A DNA stretch of 64,000 bases from Gluconobacter kanchanaburiensis NBRC 103587 (GTDB lineage Bacteria > Pseudomonadota > Alphaproteobacteria > Acetobacterales > Acetobacteraceae), in the NCBI RefSeq assembly GCF_007988905.1, contig NZ_BJVA01000001.1:1-64000 (forward strand), written 5' to 3'. Of this stretch, positions 1 to 7,938 are shown piece by piece; position 1 is the first letter of the stretch; every line of letters starts with the position of its first letter. The notes under the pieces are model-generated. The model searched no databases, was not told the origin of the DNA, and worked only from the letters and a program-made list of their open reading frames with translations. A program made the position numbers and the translations under genes.

Positions 1-1038
1 CCCGAGCCGGTCCGTTGCGCCCTGCTGATGGGCGTGGCGCAGTTGCTGCATCTGGAAACGCCCCCTCATGCTGCGGTCGGCACAATCGTGGATCTGCTGC
101 GCCGTCGCGGGCTGGCACCGTTCGCGGGGCTGGCCAACGCCGTGCTGCGTCGTGTGTCGCGGGAGGGGCAGGACCTTCTGGACGGTCTGGACGAGGACCG
201 GCTGGATGTGCCGCCCTGGCTGTGGAGCGCGTGGGGCAAGCGGGCGCGGGCGATTTCGCGCGGTCTGCATCGTGAAGCCCCTCTGGATCTGACACTACGC
301 CCGGGTGCGGTCGCACCGGAAGGCGGCGAGGTGCTGCCGACGGGCTCCGTCCGCTATCCGGCCGGAACACGCATCACGGCGCTCGAAGGCTTCGAGGACG
401 GCGCGTTCTGGGCGCAGGACGTCGCGGCGACGATGCCGGTAAAGCTGATGGGCGATGTGTCGGGCAAAACCGTCGTTGATCTCTGCGCGGCGCCGGGTGG
501 CAAGACGGCGCAGCTTGCAACGGCAGGCGCGCAGGTCGTGGCGGTTGAGCGTGAGGAAGCGCGGGCAACGCGGCTTGAGGAGAATATCGCGCGCCTGAAG
601 CTTTCGGCGAAAACGGTTGTGGCCGATGCCGCGACATGGCGTCCGGAGGCTCCGGTGGACATGGTTCTGCTCGACGCACCGTGCTCCGCGACGGGCACAC
701 TGCGTCGTCATCCGGATGTGCTGTGGATCAAGCGCCCCCGCGATGTGACGGCGCTGGCGGAAGGTCAGGATACCCTGATCGACGCGGCGCATGAAATGCT
801 CAAACCAGGCGGCGTGCTGCTTTATGCCGTGTGTTCACTTCAGGACGAGGAAGGTCCGGAGCGGATCAAGGCGGCCATGGCCCGTGGCGGCTGGAGGTTC
901 GATCCGTTTTCGGAAGCCGAACTGGCCGATATGGCCGTCGCGCGGACATGGGACGGCATGTTCCGCACCCATCCAGGCCTGTGGAGCGAGCTCGGCGGTA
1001 TGGATGGCTTCTTTGCCGCGCGTCTCATCAAGGTCTGA
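1..1038 (+). CDS. rsmB: 16S rRNA (cytosine-967-C5) methyltransferase, 5' end outside window
   Basis: The reading frame is open from base 1, so the N-terminus lies outside the window; about 345 residues are visible against roughly 430 in the family. RsmB methylates C967 of 16S rRNA using S-adenosylmethionine. Visible motifs are the SAM-binding DLCAAPGGKT (near base 478), DAPCSATG (near 673) and the catalytic-cysteine segment VCSLQDEEG (near 829), the two-cysteine pattern of RNA m5C methyltransferases. The missing part would hold the NusB-like RNA-binding region. The 3' end overlaps the convergent next gene by 11 bases. Confidence 0.93.
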   Translation, partial: PEPVRCALLMGVAQLLHLETPPHAAVGTIVDLLRRRGLAPFAGLANAVLRRVSREGQDLLDGLDEDRLDVPPWLWSAWGKRARAISRGLHREAPLDLTLRPGAVAPEGGEVLPTGSVRYPAGTRITALEGFEDGAFWAQDVAATMPVKLMGDVSGKTVVDLCAAPGGKTAQLATAGAQVVAVEREEARATRLEENIARLKLSAKTVVADAATWRPEAPVDMVLLDAPCSATGTLRRHPDVLWIKRPRDVTALAEGQDTLIDAAHEMLKPGGVLLYAVCSLQDEEGPERIKAAMARGGWRFDPFSEAELADMAVARTWDGMFRTHPGLWSELGGMDGFFAARLIKV

Positions 1039-1435
1039 GGCTGCGCGCTGTCCCGTCAGGCTGGGGTGATGCCTGGTTGAGCAGGACCTGGGAAGCGGAC
1101 CATGTAATGCTGTAACTGAGCTTCTCGGTCAGTGCCTGCGATGTAAAGTGACGCAGCTCTTTCTGCGTCATGTGCTCCGGAACGGAAAAGATGGTCGACG
1201 TCGTCCCGTCCTCATCGGCATGGATCGTGGAATGGGACATATCCGGGGCCGTTTCGGCCTGTTGCGCGACAAAGCGGGTAAGGTTTTCCGAAGACCCGAA
1301 GACCTTTACGCTTCTGTCGATATGGGACATTTCGCAATGTCCCTTTTTTAGCGACGGGAAAACCGTGTGTCCTAGCAAAAAGCCAAGACCGGCCAGGAAC
1401 ACGCCTGCGCAAAGAAACACGAAAATCCGGCGCAT
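1028..1435 (-). CDS. Small membrane-anchored protein of unknown function
   Basis: 135 residues. The ATG at 1435 is preferred over an upstream in-frame start because an AGGAGG Shine-Dalgarno lies six bases before it. Residues 4-22 form one hydrophobic segment (signal anchor), followed by a polar, presumably periplasmic domain. I recognise no motif; the C-terminal half looks like a small folded domain (STIFSVPEHMTQKELRHFTS). It converges on rsmB with an 11-base overlap, so the two genes probably share a transcription end zone. Function unknown. Confidence 0.6.
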   Translation of the reverse strand: MRRIFVFLCAGVFLAGLGFLLGHTVFPSLKKGHCEMSHIDRSVKVFGSSENLTRFVAQQAETAPDMSHSTIHADEDGTTSTIFSVPEHMTQKELRHFTSQALTEKLSYSITWSASQVLLNQASPQPDGTARSLRP

Positions 1436-1550
1436 GATGCCTCCTGACGAATCAGACAGATGGCCGAGATTGTATCGAAAAGAAACACATCGCAACAGAA
1501 ATGATACGGGCCTGTCCTGCCCGCGACTGGGCAGTACAGGCCTGAGCCGA

Positions 1551-2597
1551 TCAGGGTGCGGGGTTGGAATGCACCTGATGGATGGCGTTGATCTTCTCTT
1601 CCAGCTCCGGCGTGATGGTCACGCTGTCTGCGCCAAGAATGGTGCGAAGCTGATCGAGGCTGGTGGCGCCAATGATGTTGGACGTCACGAACGGGCGTGA
1701 TGTGACGAAGGCGACCGCGAGCTGGGTGGGGTCGATCCCTTCCTCGCGGGCGAGGGCGTGATAGGCCGTGATGGCGTCGTCAACGCCGGGCTTTTCGTAG
1801 CGCTGGCCACGGTTGAACAGCGTGGTGCGGGCCCCGGCGGGGCGGGCGCCGTTCAGATATTTCCCCGTCAGATAGCCCTGTGCGAGCGGGGAATATGCCA
1901 ACAGTCCGACCTTCTCGTGCAACGCCATTTCGGCAAGGCCGATCTCGAAGGTCCGGTTGATCAGGTTATAGGCATTCTGGATCGACGCAACACGCGGCAG
2001 GCCCGTGCGGGAGGCTTCCAGAAATTTCGAGACACCCCATGCGGTCTCGTTGGAGAGGCCGACGTGGCGGATTTTGCCTTCAGCCACGAGATCGCCGAGC
2101 ACGCCGAGCGTGTCTTCGAAAGGAACGGCGGAGTCTTCCGGCAGGTCGCGGAAGGTCGTGCCACCTTCACCGAACAGGCCGACTTTCCGGTCCGGCCAAT
2201 GGAGCTGGTAGAGATCGATGTAGTCGGTGCCGAGGCGGCGCAGGGAGCCTTCGAGCGCATAGCGGATCTGGCGCGGAGTCAGGCGTGCTTCCTCGCCCTC
2301 GGGGCGGAACCACGGCATGGCCGTCCGTCCGACAACCTTGCTGGCGATGACAAGGCGGTCACGGCCGCCGCGTGCTTTCAGCCAGCTGCCGATGATGGTT
2401 TCGGTTGAACCCTGCGTCTCGGCGCGGGGCGGAATGGAATAAAGTTCGGCGGTATCGATGAAATTGATGCCGTGGTCCAGCGCCATATCGAGCTGGGCAT
2501 GGCCTTCGGTTTCGGTGTTCTGCTGACCGAAGGTCATGGTGCCGAGGCAGATTTCACTAACGGCAATGCCGGTGCGGCCAAGTTCACGCTGTTTCAT
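1551..2597 (-). CDS. Aldo/keto reductase, Tas-like
   Basis: 348 residues, full length. NADPH-dependent aldo/keto reductase fold with the catalytic tetrad visible: Asp48 and Tyr53 (FIDTAELYSIPPRAETQG), Lys87 (ASKVVG) and His133 (LYQLHWPDR). The segment IPPRAETQGSTET closely resembles E. coli Tas, so this is the Tas branch rather than a sugar-specific reductase. Physiological substrate cannot be read from sequence; cytoplasmic. It is a single gene transcribed toward the small membrane protein, with the kinase gene upstream 77 bases away on the same strand. Confidence 0.88.
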   Translation of the reverse strand: MKQRELGRTGIAVSEICLGTMTFGQQNTETEGHAQLDMALDHGINFIDTAELYSIPPRAETQGSTETIIGSWLKARGGRDRLVIASKVVGRTAMPWFRPEGEEARLTPRQIRYALEGSLRRLGTDYIDLYQLHWPDRKVGLFGEGGTTFRDLPEDSAVPFEDTLGVLGDLVAEGKIRHVGLSNETAWGVSKFLEASRTGLPRVASIQNAYNLINRTFEIGLAEMALHEKVGLLAYSPLAQGYLTGKYLNGARPAGARTTLFNRGQRYEKPGVDDAITAYHALAREEGIDPTQLAVAFVTSRPFVTSNIIGATSLDQLRTILGADSVTITPELEEKINAIHQVHSNPAP

Positions 2598-2674
2598 GGA
2601 AAAAGACCCGATCAGAAGTTGGGAGAAGCCTCCAGCATGGAAGGACGGCTGAGATTGATCAAGGGACTGAGCTT

Positions 2675-4300
2675 TTATGGCGCCAGCGTGACGATGACCC
2701 GCAATCCGCCGCTCGGGCGATTTTCAAGCCGGACATCGCCTCCCTGACCATGGAGAATAGTGCGTGCGATGGCGAGGCCAAGGCCCGTGCCACCCGTTTC
2801 GCGGTTACGGCTGCTCTCGATGCGCACGAATGGCTCGAAAACCCGTTCCAGTTCGCTCTCGGGCAGGCCAGGGCCGTTGTCCTCGATCAGGATCCGGACG
2901 GTATTGCCCTTTTCCCCCGGCCTTGGAGCGGGAATAAGCGTGACATGGGCGCTGCCGCCATATTTCAGGGCATTGAGGATCAGATTGTTCAGCGCACGTT
3001 TCAGCGCAACTGAGCGGGCCTTGATCCTGACCGGTACATTGGGTGGTTCGTAGAACAGATCGTCGGCCTTGTCGGGAAGGCTCTCGGCAGCTTCGTCCAT
3101 GATCGTTTGCAACAGGGCGCGCAGGTCGAGCGAGACGATGGCCTCGGCCGAAGCGCTGTCCCGTCCGAAGGCGAGAGTGGCGGAGACCATGGCTTCCATC
3201 TCGTCGAGATCGGCCAGAACCTTGTTGCGCAGTTGTTCATCGTCGATAAATTCGGCGCGCAGTTTCAGGCGTGTGATGGGCGTGCGCAGATCATGGCCGA
3301 TCGCAGTCAGCATAAGGGTGCGGTCCGTGACGAAACGCCGGATGCGCATGGCCATAGTGTTGAACGCGATTGCCGCTCGCCGGATTTCGGACGGGCCGTT
3401 CTCGGGGAGGGCGGCGGTGTGCACGTCACGCCCCAGTGCCTCGGCCGCATTCGCCAGTGTCGTAACCGGTGCGATCAACCGCTGCGTGGCCCAGACGATC
3501 ATGCCGCTTCCGATGATCGACATCAGCAGGAATGCGATCAGGAAGGTCGGGGAACCGAACGGATTGGGAAGCGGAGTCACAAACCGCACGACAAGCCAGC
3601 TGTCCCGGTCCGGCAAGAGGATCGAAGTGGAATGCGTGCGCAGTTTCTGTCCGATCAGAACCTTGCGCGGATAAAGCGATGAGGGAAGGAGCGCCCAGCG
3701 CATAAAAGGCGGCATGTCGCGTCGCCGCATTCCGCCCGGAAAGCGCGGGTCTTCGCCCTGGTGCGTTCCATCCGTGTGTTCGGACGGGAAATGGAAGTCC
3801 GGACCGGCCATACCGGGCGGAGGTATCCCCGGTTCGCCCATTCCGGGTCCAGCCATACCAGGGCCACCCATGCCCGGCATCCCCATTCCTGGCATTCCCA
3901 TCCCCGGTCCGGGAAATCCTGGCCCCCTGGGGTCCATCATTCCGGGCTGAGGGCCCGACTGCTCATCATGCGGACGATGGAGAAAAGACGGAGACGTCAT
4001 CGCCGGAAACGGGATTTCGTGTCCCTCGATCTGAGGGTCAGGCTCCTTAAGAAGCTGGACCGTGACGTTGGACGGAACACGCAGGTCTTCGATCGCGTCC
4101 TGCCGTTCCGCGGCCTTAGCCTCTGCGACGGTGCGATAGATCGAAAAAACCTGAACCTGCTCTTCGTGAACCTGGCTGCGTTCTTCCAAATCGAACCGGT
4201 CGAGTGCATGGATCCCGAGGCCTGCGGCTTCTACGACTGCAAGCCCCACGATCAGAAGGAGACTGGTCCGCGTAACGAGAGACCTCGGAAGAACGTGCAT
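2675..4300 (-). CDS. Sensor histidine kinase (EnvZ-type) with Met/Gly/Pro-rich periplasmic insert
   Basis: 541 residues. Membrane segments at about 13-32 and 253-271 bracket a ~220-residue periplasmic sensor. HAMP follows (272-325), then HisKA with phospho-acceptor His336 (GHDLRTPITRLK) and HATPase_c with N box (NNLILNALKYGG, 439-449), G1 (DNGPG, 474-478) and G2 (GTGLGL, 504-509). All catalytic boxes are intact. The sensor contains a low-complexity stretch, residues about 117-167, built from repeated GPGM, GMPGM and MAGP units with ten methionines in 44 residues, flanked by histidines (94, 108, 111, 170, 175, 180). The start is 5 bases after the regulator stop, so the pair is co-transcribed. 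The ligand is unknown; Met/His richness suggests copper or silver, by inference only. Confidence 0.93.
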   Translation of the reverse strand: MHVLPRSLVTRTSLLLIVGLAVVEAAGLGIHALDRFDLEERSQVHEEQVQVFSIYRTVAEAKAAERQDAIEDLRVPSNVTVQLLKEPDPQIEGHEIPFPAMTSPSFLHRPHDEQSGPQPGMMDPRGPGFPGPGMGMPGMGMPGMGGPGMAGPGMGEPGIPPPGMAGPDFHFPSEHTDGTHQGEDPRFPGGMRRRDMPPFMRWALLPSSLYPRKVLIGQKLRTHSTSILLPDRDSWLVVRFVTPLPNPFGSPTFLIAFLLMSIIGSGMIVWATQRLIAPVTTLANAAEALGRDVHTAALPENGPSEIRRAAIAFNTMAMRIRRFVTDRTLMLTAIGHDLRTPITRLKLRAEFIDDEQLRNKVLADLDEMEAMVSATLAFGRDSASAEAIVSLDLRALLQTIMDEAAESLPDKADDLFYEPPNVPVRIKARSVALKRALNNLILNALKYGGSAHVTLIPAPRPGEKGNTVRILIEDNGPGLPESELERVFEPFVRIESSRNRETGGTGLGLAIARTILHGQGGDVRLENRPSGGLRVIVTLAP

Positions 4301-4305
4301 TGTTT

Positions 4306-5031
4306 TCAGAGACGTTCCACTTCCGCGGCAAGGACATAGCCGCCCCCGCGGACGGTTTTGATGACCTGTGCGTTGCGGCCATCATCTTCGAGCTTGCGGC
4401 GCAGGCGGCTGATGGCAACATCGATGGCCCGGTCGAACGGACCGGCCTGACGCCCACGGAGCAGTTCCAGCAGCATGTCGCGTGTCAGAACCCGGTTGGC
4501 GCGTTCAAGGAGCGCCATCAGCAGATCGTATTCGCCGCCCGTGAGGGAAACTTCGGCGCCATCCGGATTCAGCAGGCGCCGCCGGACTGGATCGAGACAC
4601 CATCCGGCGAAGTAGATCTTGCGGGTATCGGCGGACTGTCGCTTGTCTTCCACATCGACAGTCCGGCGCAGTACGGCCCGGATGCGGGCCAGCAGTTCGC
4701 GTGGGTTGAACGGTTTGGCGACGTAGTCGTCCGCGCCGAATTCAAGGCCGATGATTCGGTCCGTCTCGTCGCTCATGGCGGTGAGCATGATAATGGGAAT
4801 GTTGTCTTGCGAGCGCAGCCAGCGTGCGACTTCAAGACCGCTCTCCCCCGGAAGCATCAGATCCAGCACTACGAGCTGGTAATGCCCGTTGGTCCAGGCC
4901 TTGCGGGCTTCGCGCGCGTCCCGGGCAGCGGTCACGCGGAAATGGTTGCGCTCGAGGAACTGGCTCAGCAGTTCGCGGATCTCGCGGTCATCGTCCACGA
5001 CCAGAAGATGGGGCAGGGTTTCCGTGCTCAT
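4306..5031 (-). CDS. OmpR-family response regulator
   Basis: 241 residues. N-terminal receiver with acidic pocket (VVDDD, 11-15), phospho-acceptor Asp57 (LVVLDLMLPG) and conserved Lys in VAKPFN. The C-terminal winged-helix DNA-binding domain carries the family hallmarks AIDVAISRLRRKLEDD and IKTVRGGGYVL. First gene of a two-gene operon with the kinase downstream, its obvious partner. A 12-bp inverted repeat lies 50-84 bases upstream of the start codon and may be an operator. Target genes cannot be inferred from the window. Confidence 0.95.
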   Translation of the reverse strand: MSTETLPHLLVVDDDREIRELLSQFLERNHFRVTAARDAREARKAWTNGHYQLVVLDLMLPGESGLEVARWLRSQDNIPIIMLTAMSDETDRIIGLEFGADDYVAKPFNPRELLARIRAVLRRTVDVEDKRQSADTRKIYFAGWCLDPVRRRLLNPDGAEVSLTGGEYDLLMALLERANRVLTRDMLLELLRGRQAGPFDRAIDVAISRLRRKLEDDGRNAQVIKTVRGGGYVLAAEVERL

Positions 5032-5080
5032 GACCAGTGGCCTTTCAGGAATGCTGTAACCGCGCCCGGACTGTTCACCC

Positions 5081-5115
5081 CGTTCTGAACGGAAACTGTG
5101 TCTCCGTTCAGAACG
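5081..5115. promoter_or_regulatory. 12-bp perfect inverted repeat upstream of the two-component operon
   Basis: CGTTCTGAACGG (5081-5092) and CCGTTCAGAACG (5104-5115) are exact reverse complements separated by 11 bases. It sits between the 3' end of cysK and the start of the response-regulator gene, both on the minus strand. No T-run follows it in the direction of cysK transcription, so an operator is more likely than an intrinsic terminator, but either is possible. Confidence 0.45.
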
Positions 5116-5130
5116 ATACGGCTGCGTCTG

Positions 5131-6174
5131 TCAGGCCAGCCAGGGCGGAACAGGCAGGTTTTTCGCACGCAGGAACTCCGGGTTGAACAGCTTGGACTGA
5201 TAACGGGCTCCACCATCGCACAGGATTGTAACAATCGTATGTCCGGGACCAAGCCTGCGTGCGGTCCTGATCGCGGCGGCGACATTGATGCCAGACGATC
5301 CGCCAACCGAGAGACCCTCTTCGGACGTCAGGGAGAAAATCTGCTCCAGGGCTTCGGCGTCGGGGATGCGTTCGGCATCATCCGCGTTCAGACCTTCGAG
5401 ATTGGCCGTCACACGCCCCTGACCGATTCCCTCCGTGATGGAATTTCCGGTCGCGGTCAGGTCATTGGATTTGACCCAGCCGTAAAGTGCGGAGCCTTCC
5501 GGATCGGCGAGAACAATGCGTGGCGCGGTTTTCCCGGCTGCCTGCGCCTGTTCGCGCAGTCCGAGAGCGGTTCCGGCCAGTGTGCCGCCCGTTCCGCAGG
5601 CGCAGGTGAAGGCATCGACCCGGCCCCCCGTCTGTTCCCAGATCTCGCGCGCCGTGGTGAAGCGGTGGCCGTCCCGGTTGGCGGTGTTGTCGAACTGGTT
5701 GGCCCAGAATCCGCCGATTTCCTCAGCCAGACGGCGCGAGACATGAACGTAGTTGCCCGGATCGCGATAGGGCTTGGCGGGAACGAGGCGCAGATCAGCG
5801 CCGATCATCCGCAGAAAGTCCAGCTTCTCACGACTCTGTGTTTCAGGCACCACGATCACGGCCTTGCAGCCGACGGCATGAGCGACCAGCGTGAGACCGA
5901 TACCCGTATTGCCGGCCGTGCCTTCGACGACCGTGCCACCGGGCTTCAGGGCGCCGCTTTTCAGGGCGTCGGTGATGATCGCAAGAGCGGCGCGGTCTTT
6001 GACGGAGCCGCCCGGATTCATGAATTCGGCCTTGCCGTAGATCTCGCAGCCCGTCGTCTCTGAAGCGCGTTTGAGGCGGATAAGGGGGGTTCCGCCGATC
6101 GCGCTGGTCATGCCCGGCGAAGGGGCCTGCCATCCGTTCGTGGTGGTCGGCTGGTTCGGGAAGGTGTCAGTCAT
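5131..6174 (-). CDS. cysK: Cysteine synthase A (O-acetylserine sulfhydrylase)
   Basis: 347 residues. Fold type II PLP enzyme that makes cysteine from O-acetylserine and sulfide. The PLP lysine is Lys59 in NPGGSVKDRAAL; the substrate loop EGTAGNTGIG (about 83-92) and the phosphate-binding loop CGTGGTLAGTALG are present. Its start has GGAG seven bases upstream. Slightly longer than the ~310-residue norm through an N-terminal extension and a C-terminal tail. A divergently transcribed rhodanese begins 68 bases away, suggesting a small sulfur-metabolism locus. A cystathionine beta-synthase-like role is less likely because no CBS domain is present. Confidence 0.88.
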   Translation of the reverse strand: MTDTFPNQPTTTNGWQAPSPGMTSAIGGTPLIRLKRASETTGCEIYGKAEFMNPGGSVKDRAALAIITDALKSGALKPGGTVVEGTAGNTGIGLTLVAHAVGCKAVIVVPETQSREKLDFLRMIGADLRLVPAKPYRDPGNYVHVSRRLAEEIGGFWANQFDNTANRDGHRFTTAREIWEQTGGRVDAFTCACGTGGTLAGTALGLREQAQAAGKTAPRIVLADPEGSALYGWVKSNDLTATGNSITEGIGQGRVTANLEGLNADDAERIPDAEALEQIFSLTSEEGLSVGGSSGINVAAAIRTARRLGPGHTIVTILCDGGARYQSKLFNPEFLRAKNLPVPPWLA

Positions 6175-6212
6175 ACGGTAACTCCTGTGCTGGCCCGTGC
6201 TGGATAGAGTAT

Positions 6213-6224
6213 AAAACGCGTTTT
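6213..6224. promoter_or_regulatory. Palindrome in the cysK/rhodanese divergent promoter region
   Basis: AAAACGCGTTTT is a perfect 12-base palindrome in the 68-base gap between the divergent starts of cysK (6174) and the rhodanese gene (6243). Its placement between two divergent sulfur-related genes makes it a reasonable shared operator candidate; the cognate regulator is not visible. Confidence 0.35.
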
Positions 6225-6242
6225 GAATGGATGAGGAAGAGC

Positions 6243-6683
6243 ATGAAGGTTCTGACGGCGAGACAGGCTTGGGATGTGCTTGAAACAGGGGCTCCCGGGG
6301 ATGTCCCAGAAACAGGCGCTGGGAACGCGGCGGAAACGCGCTGTCCCGTTCTCGTGGATGTGCGCACGGTGCCTGAATGGGTGCAGGTCGGGCTGCCGGA
6401 TGCAGAGGTCATGACGGCGCCGCTCCTGTGCATCACCTGGCAGCCGGACCGGCAGCGTGAGTTCGTGGACGCCCTCGTTGAGGCTGTGCCCGATCAGCAG
6501 ACACCCTTGCTGTTCCTATGCCGGTCGGGAATGCGTTCGCATCATGCCGCCCTACTGGCGGAGAATGCAGGTTATGCGGATGTCAGCAATATCGTTGACG
6601 GATTCGAAGAGCAGCATGGTCCCGGCAAGGGCTGGCGTGCCGGGGGCCTGCCGTCAACCTACATGCCGCTATCGGGTTCCTGA
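6243..6683 (+). CDS. Rhodanese-like domain protein
   Basis: 146 residues. Single rhodanese domain with the active-site loop LCRSGMRSHHAA; the cysteine accepts sulfane sulfur in thiosulfate:cyanide sulfurtransferases. VDVRTVPEWVQVGLPDAEV is the usual N-terminal rhodanese strand and loop. The ATG at 6243 is preferred over 6231 because the AGGAAG ribosome site overlaps the earlier codon. An Ala/Gly/Glu-rich insert near residues 16-34 is unusual. The 3' end overlaps the convergent lipoprotein gene by 25 bases. Confidence 0.85.
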   Translation: MKVLTARQAWDVLETGAPGDVPETGAGNAAETRCPVLVDVRTVPEWVQVGLPDAEVMTAPLLCITWQPDRQREFVDALVEAVPDQQTPLLFLCRSGMRSHHAALLAENAGYADVSNIVDGFEEQHGPGKGWRAGGLPSTYMPLSGS

Positions 6684-7585
6684 TCCGCGTCGTAGTGGAC
6701 TTCGAGCACCGCGCACCAGGGATAACGGCTGTCATAGCTGTGCCCTGAACTGTCGGCGATCATGCCGTTCGCATCTGTGGGAACATGGGTCAGGGCGACG
6801 GCGTCGTCCACGTTGCCGCCAATAATGCTCAGCTCGTGACCGAAAGGCTGGGCATTCTGGTTGGTGGCGGAGACGATGCCGCAATGGGCCGGAAAGCCAT
6901 AGCTCGTGGGCAGCATCGAAAAGGTAATGGTCTTGCTGCGTCCCCGCCCGACACAGATCAAATCGCCGATCTTCGGAGCATAGGTTCCGGGAGCATGGGC
7001 ACTCACCCCGCTGGACTGTCCGCTGGCGGCGGCATTGATGTAGGTCGAGTGATTGGGAGAATAGGGGAACCGCCCGTTGGCACCTGCAATCCGCATCACA
7101 TAGGAAATGAAGGCGGCGGACCAGGCGTAATGACCGTCATGCTCAATTGCGAACCGGCTTCCTTCCGAGTCTGTTTTCCCGGTCCAGCCGACTTCCGTTT
7201 CGTAAGGATCCTGCCCGATCCACCAGTATTCGCCGACGCGCTGCCACAGTCCGGGAAGACGCTCGGGTTTGAGGGCCGCGTCAGTGGGCTCGGGCCGGTT
7301 CTCGGGGTCGTCATCGGAGACAGGCGAGCCGAACATCCGCCATTCGCGAAGAGCAATCGCGGCCACATCCTGCCGGTTGAACGGCTCGAAATTCCGGGAG
7401 GCAAAATCCGGAACATGACTGTCATAGCCAGCCGGACCGGTGTTGCCGTTCGCATACTGGGCATTCGGCGTGCGGGCCGGATACGGGCTGACGCTCTGCT
7501 GGCTGGAACATGCAGCCAGTGCGAGTAATGCGGCCGTAGCGGCTGCCCACCTGAAACGATGCGAATAAAGATGCGAATCTGGCAC
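6659..7585 (-). CDS. DUF2272-like lipoprotein
   Basis: 308 residues from a GTG at 7585, which has AGGA a few bases upstream and places a signal peptide with lipobox LALAAC at the N-terminus. Longer upstream starts would bury the signal peptide. The mature part has a papain/NlpC-like look (HYAWSAAFISYVMRIAG, then AHCGIVSATN), matching my memory of DUF2272 proteins, where a Cys/Ser-His arrangement is found; here Ser replaces the usual Cys in AWSAAF, so hydrolase activity is uncertain. Outer-membrane or periplasmic location predicted. Overlaps the rhodanese gene 3' end tail to tail. Confidence 0.7.
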   Translation of the reverse strand: MPDSHLYSHRFRWAAATAALLALAACSSQQSVSPYPARTPNAQYANGNTGPAGYDSHVPDFASRNFEPFNRQDVAAIALREWRMFGSPVSDDDPENRPEPTDAALKPERLPGLWQRVGEYWWIGQDPYETEVGWTGKTDSEGSRFAIEHDGHYAWSAAFISYVMRIAGANGRFPYSPNHSTYINAAASGQSSGVSAHAPGTYAPKIGDLICVGRGRSKTITFSMLPTSYGFPAHCGIVSATNQNAQPFGHELSIIGGNVDDAVALTHVPTDANGMIADSSGHSYDSRYPWCAVLEVHYDADQEPDSGM

Positions 7586-7938
7586 TGTTATCCTCGTGGA
7601 CCCATCATGACTGCATCTTGAACGGCATGCGGGACAGAGCGTCAAGGACGAGGGCTGAATGAGGAAGAGGGTATGGCCTGCCATATCTTTATTCCCACGC
7701 ATGTTTCCTGACTGATCGGCAGGCCAACGTGAGGAAATCAGGAGCCCGAAAGAGACCAGCATACACCGGGTGAAGAGAGGGGCCGCCTGCTAGATTGTTC
7801 ATGGCCGTGCCGATCACGATGCAGAGTGTGGGCCGAAAGACATATGCGGCCAGCCCCAGAATGGCGTTGGCCGCAAGAAACACCCGCAAAGGTCTGGAAC
7901 CACGCCGGCGGGTGACCCCTCCGCGAGCGTCTTTGGCC
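7586..7938. other. 353-base interval with no well-supported gene
   Basis: Lies downstream of mtnA and upstream of the DUF2272-like lipoprotein on the minus strand. The only coding hint is a minus-strand frame ending at 7689 that could start at TTG 7889 or GTG 7883, giving about 65 residues with one hydrophobic stretch (VFLAANAILGLAAYVFRP). No Shine-Dalgarno sits at a usable distance, so I do not call it. The right part presumably holds the lipoprotein promoter. Confidence 0.4.

Noticed and set aside
3800-3952. Repeat-rich DNA considered as a CRISPR or tandem-repeat array
   Set aside because: The repeats are short, in frame and encode GPGM-type units inside the kinase; there are no spacers.
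4300-5088. 262-codon plus-strand open frame opposite the response regulator
   Set aside because: Antisense shadow of an intact OmpR-type gene.
5068-5115. GTTC-N-GTTC spacing considered as an alphaproteobacterial LexA box
   Set aside because: Spacing of the direct GTTC elements is five bases, not seven, and the genes are not SOS genes.
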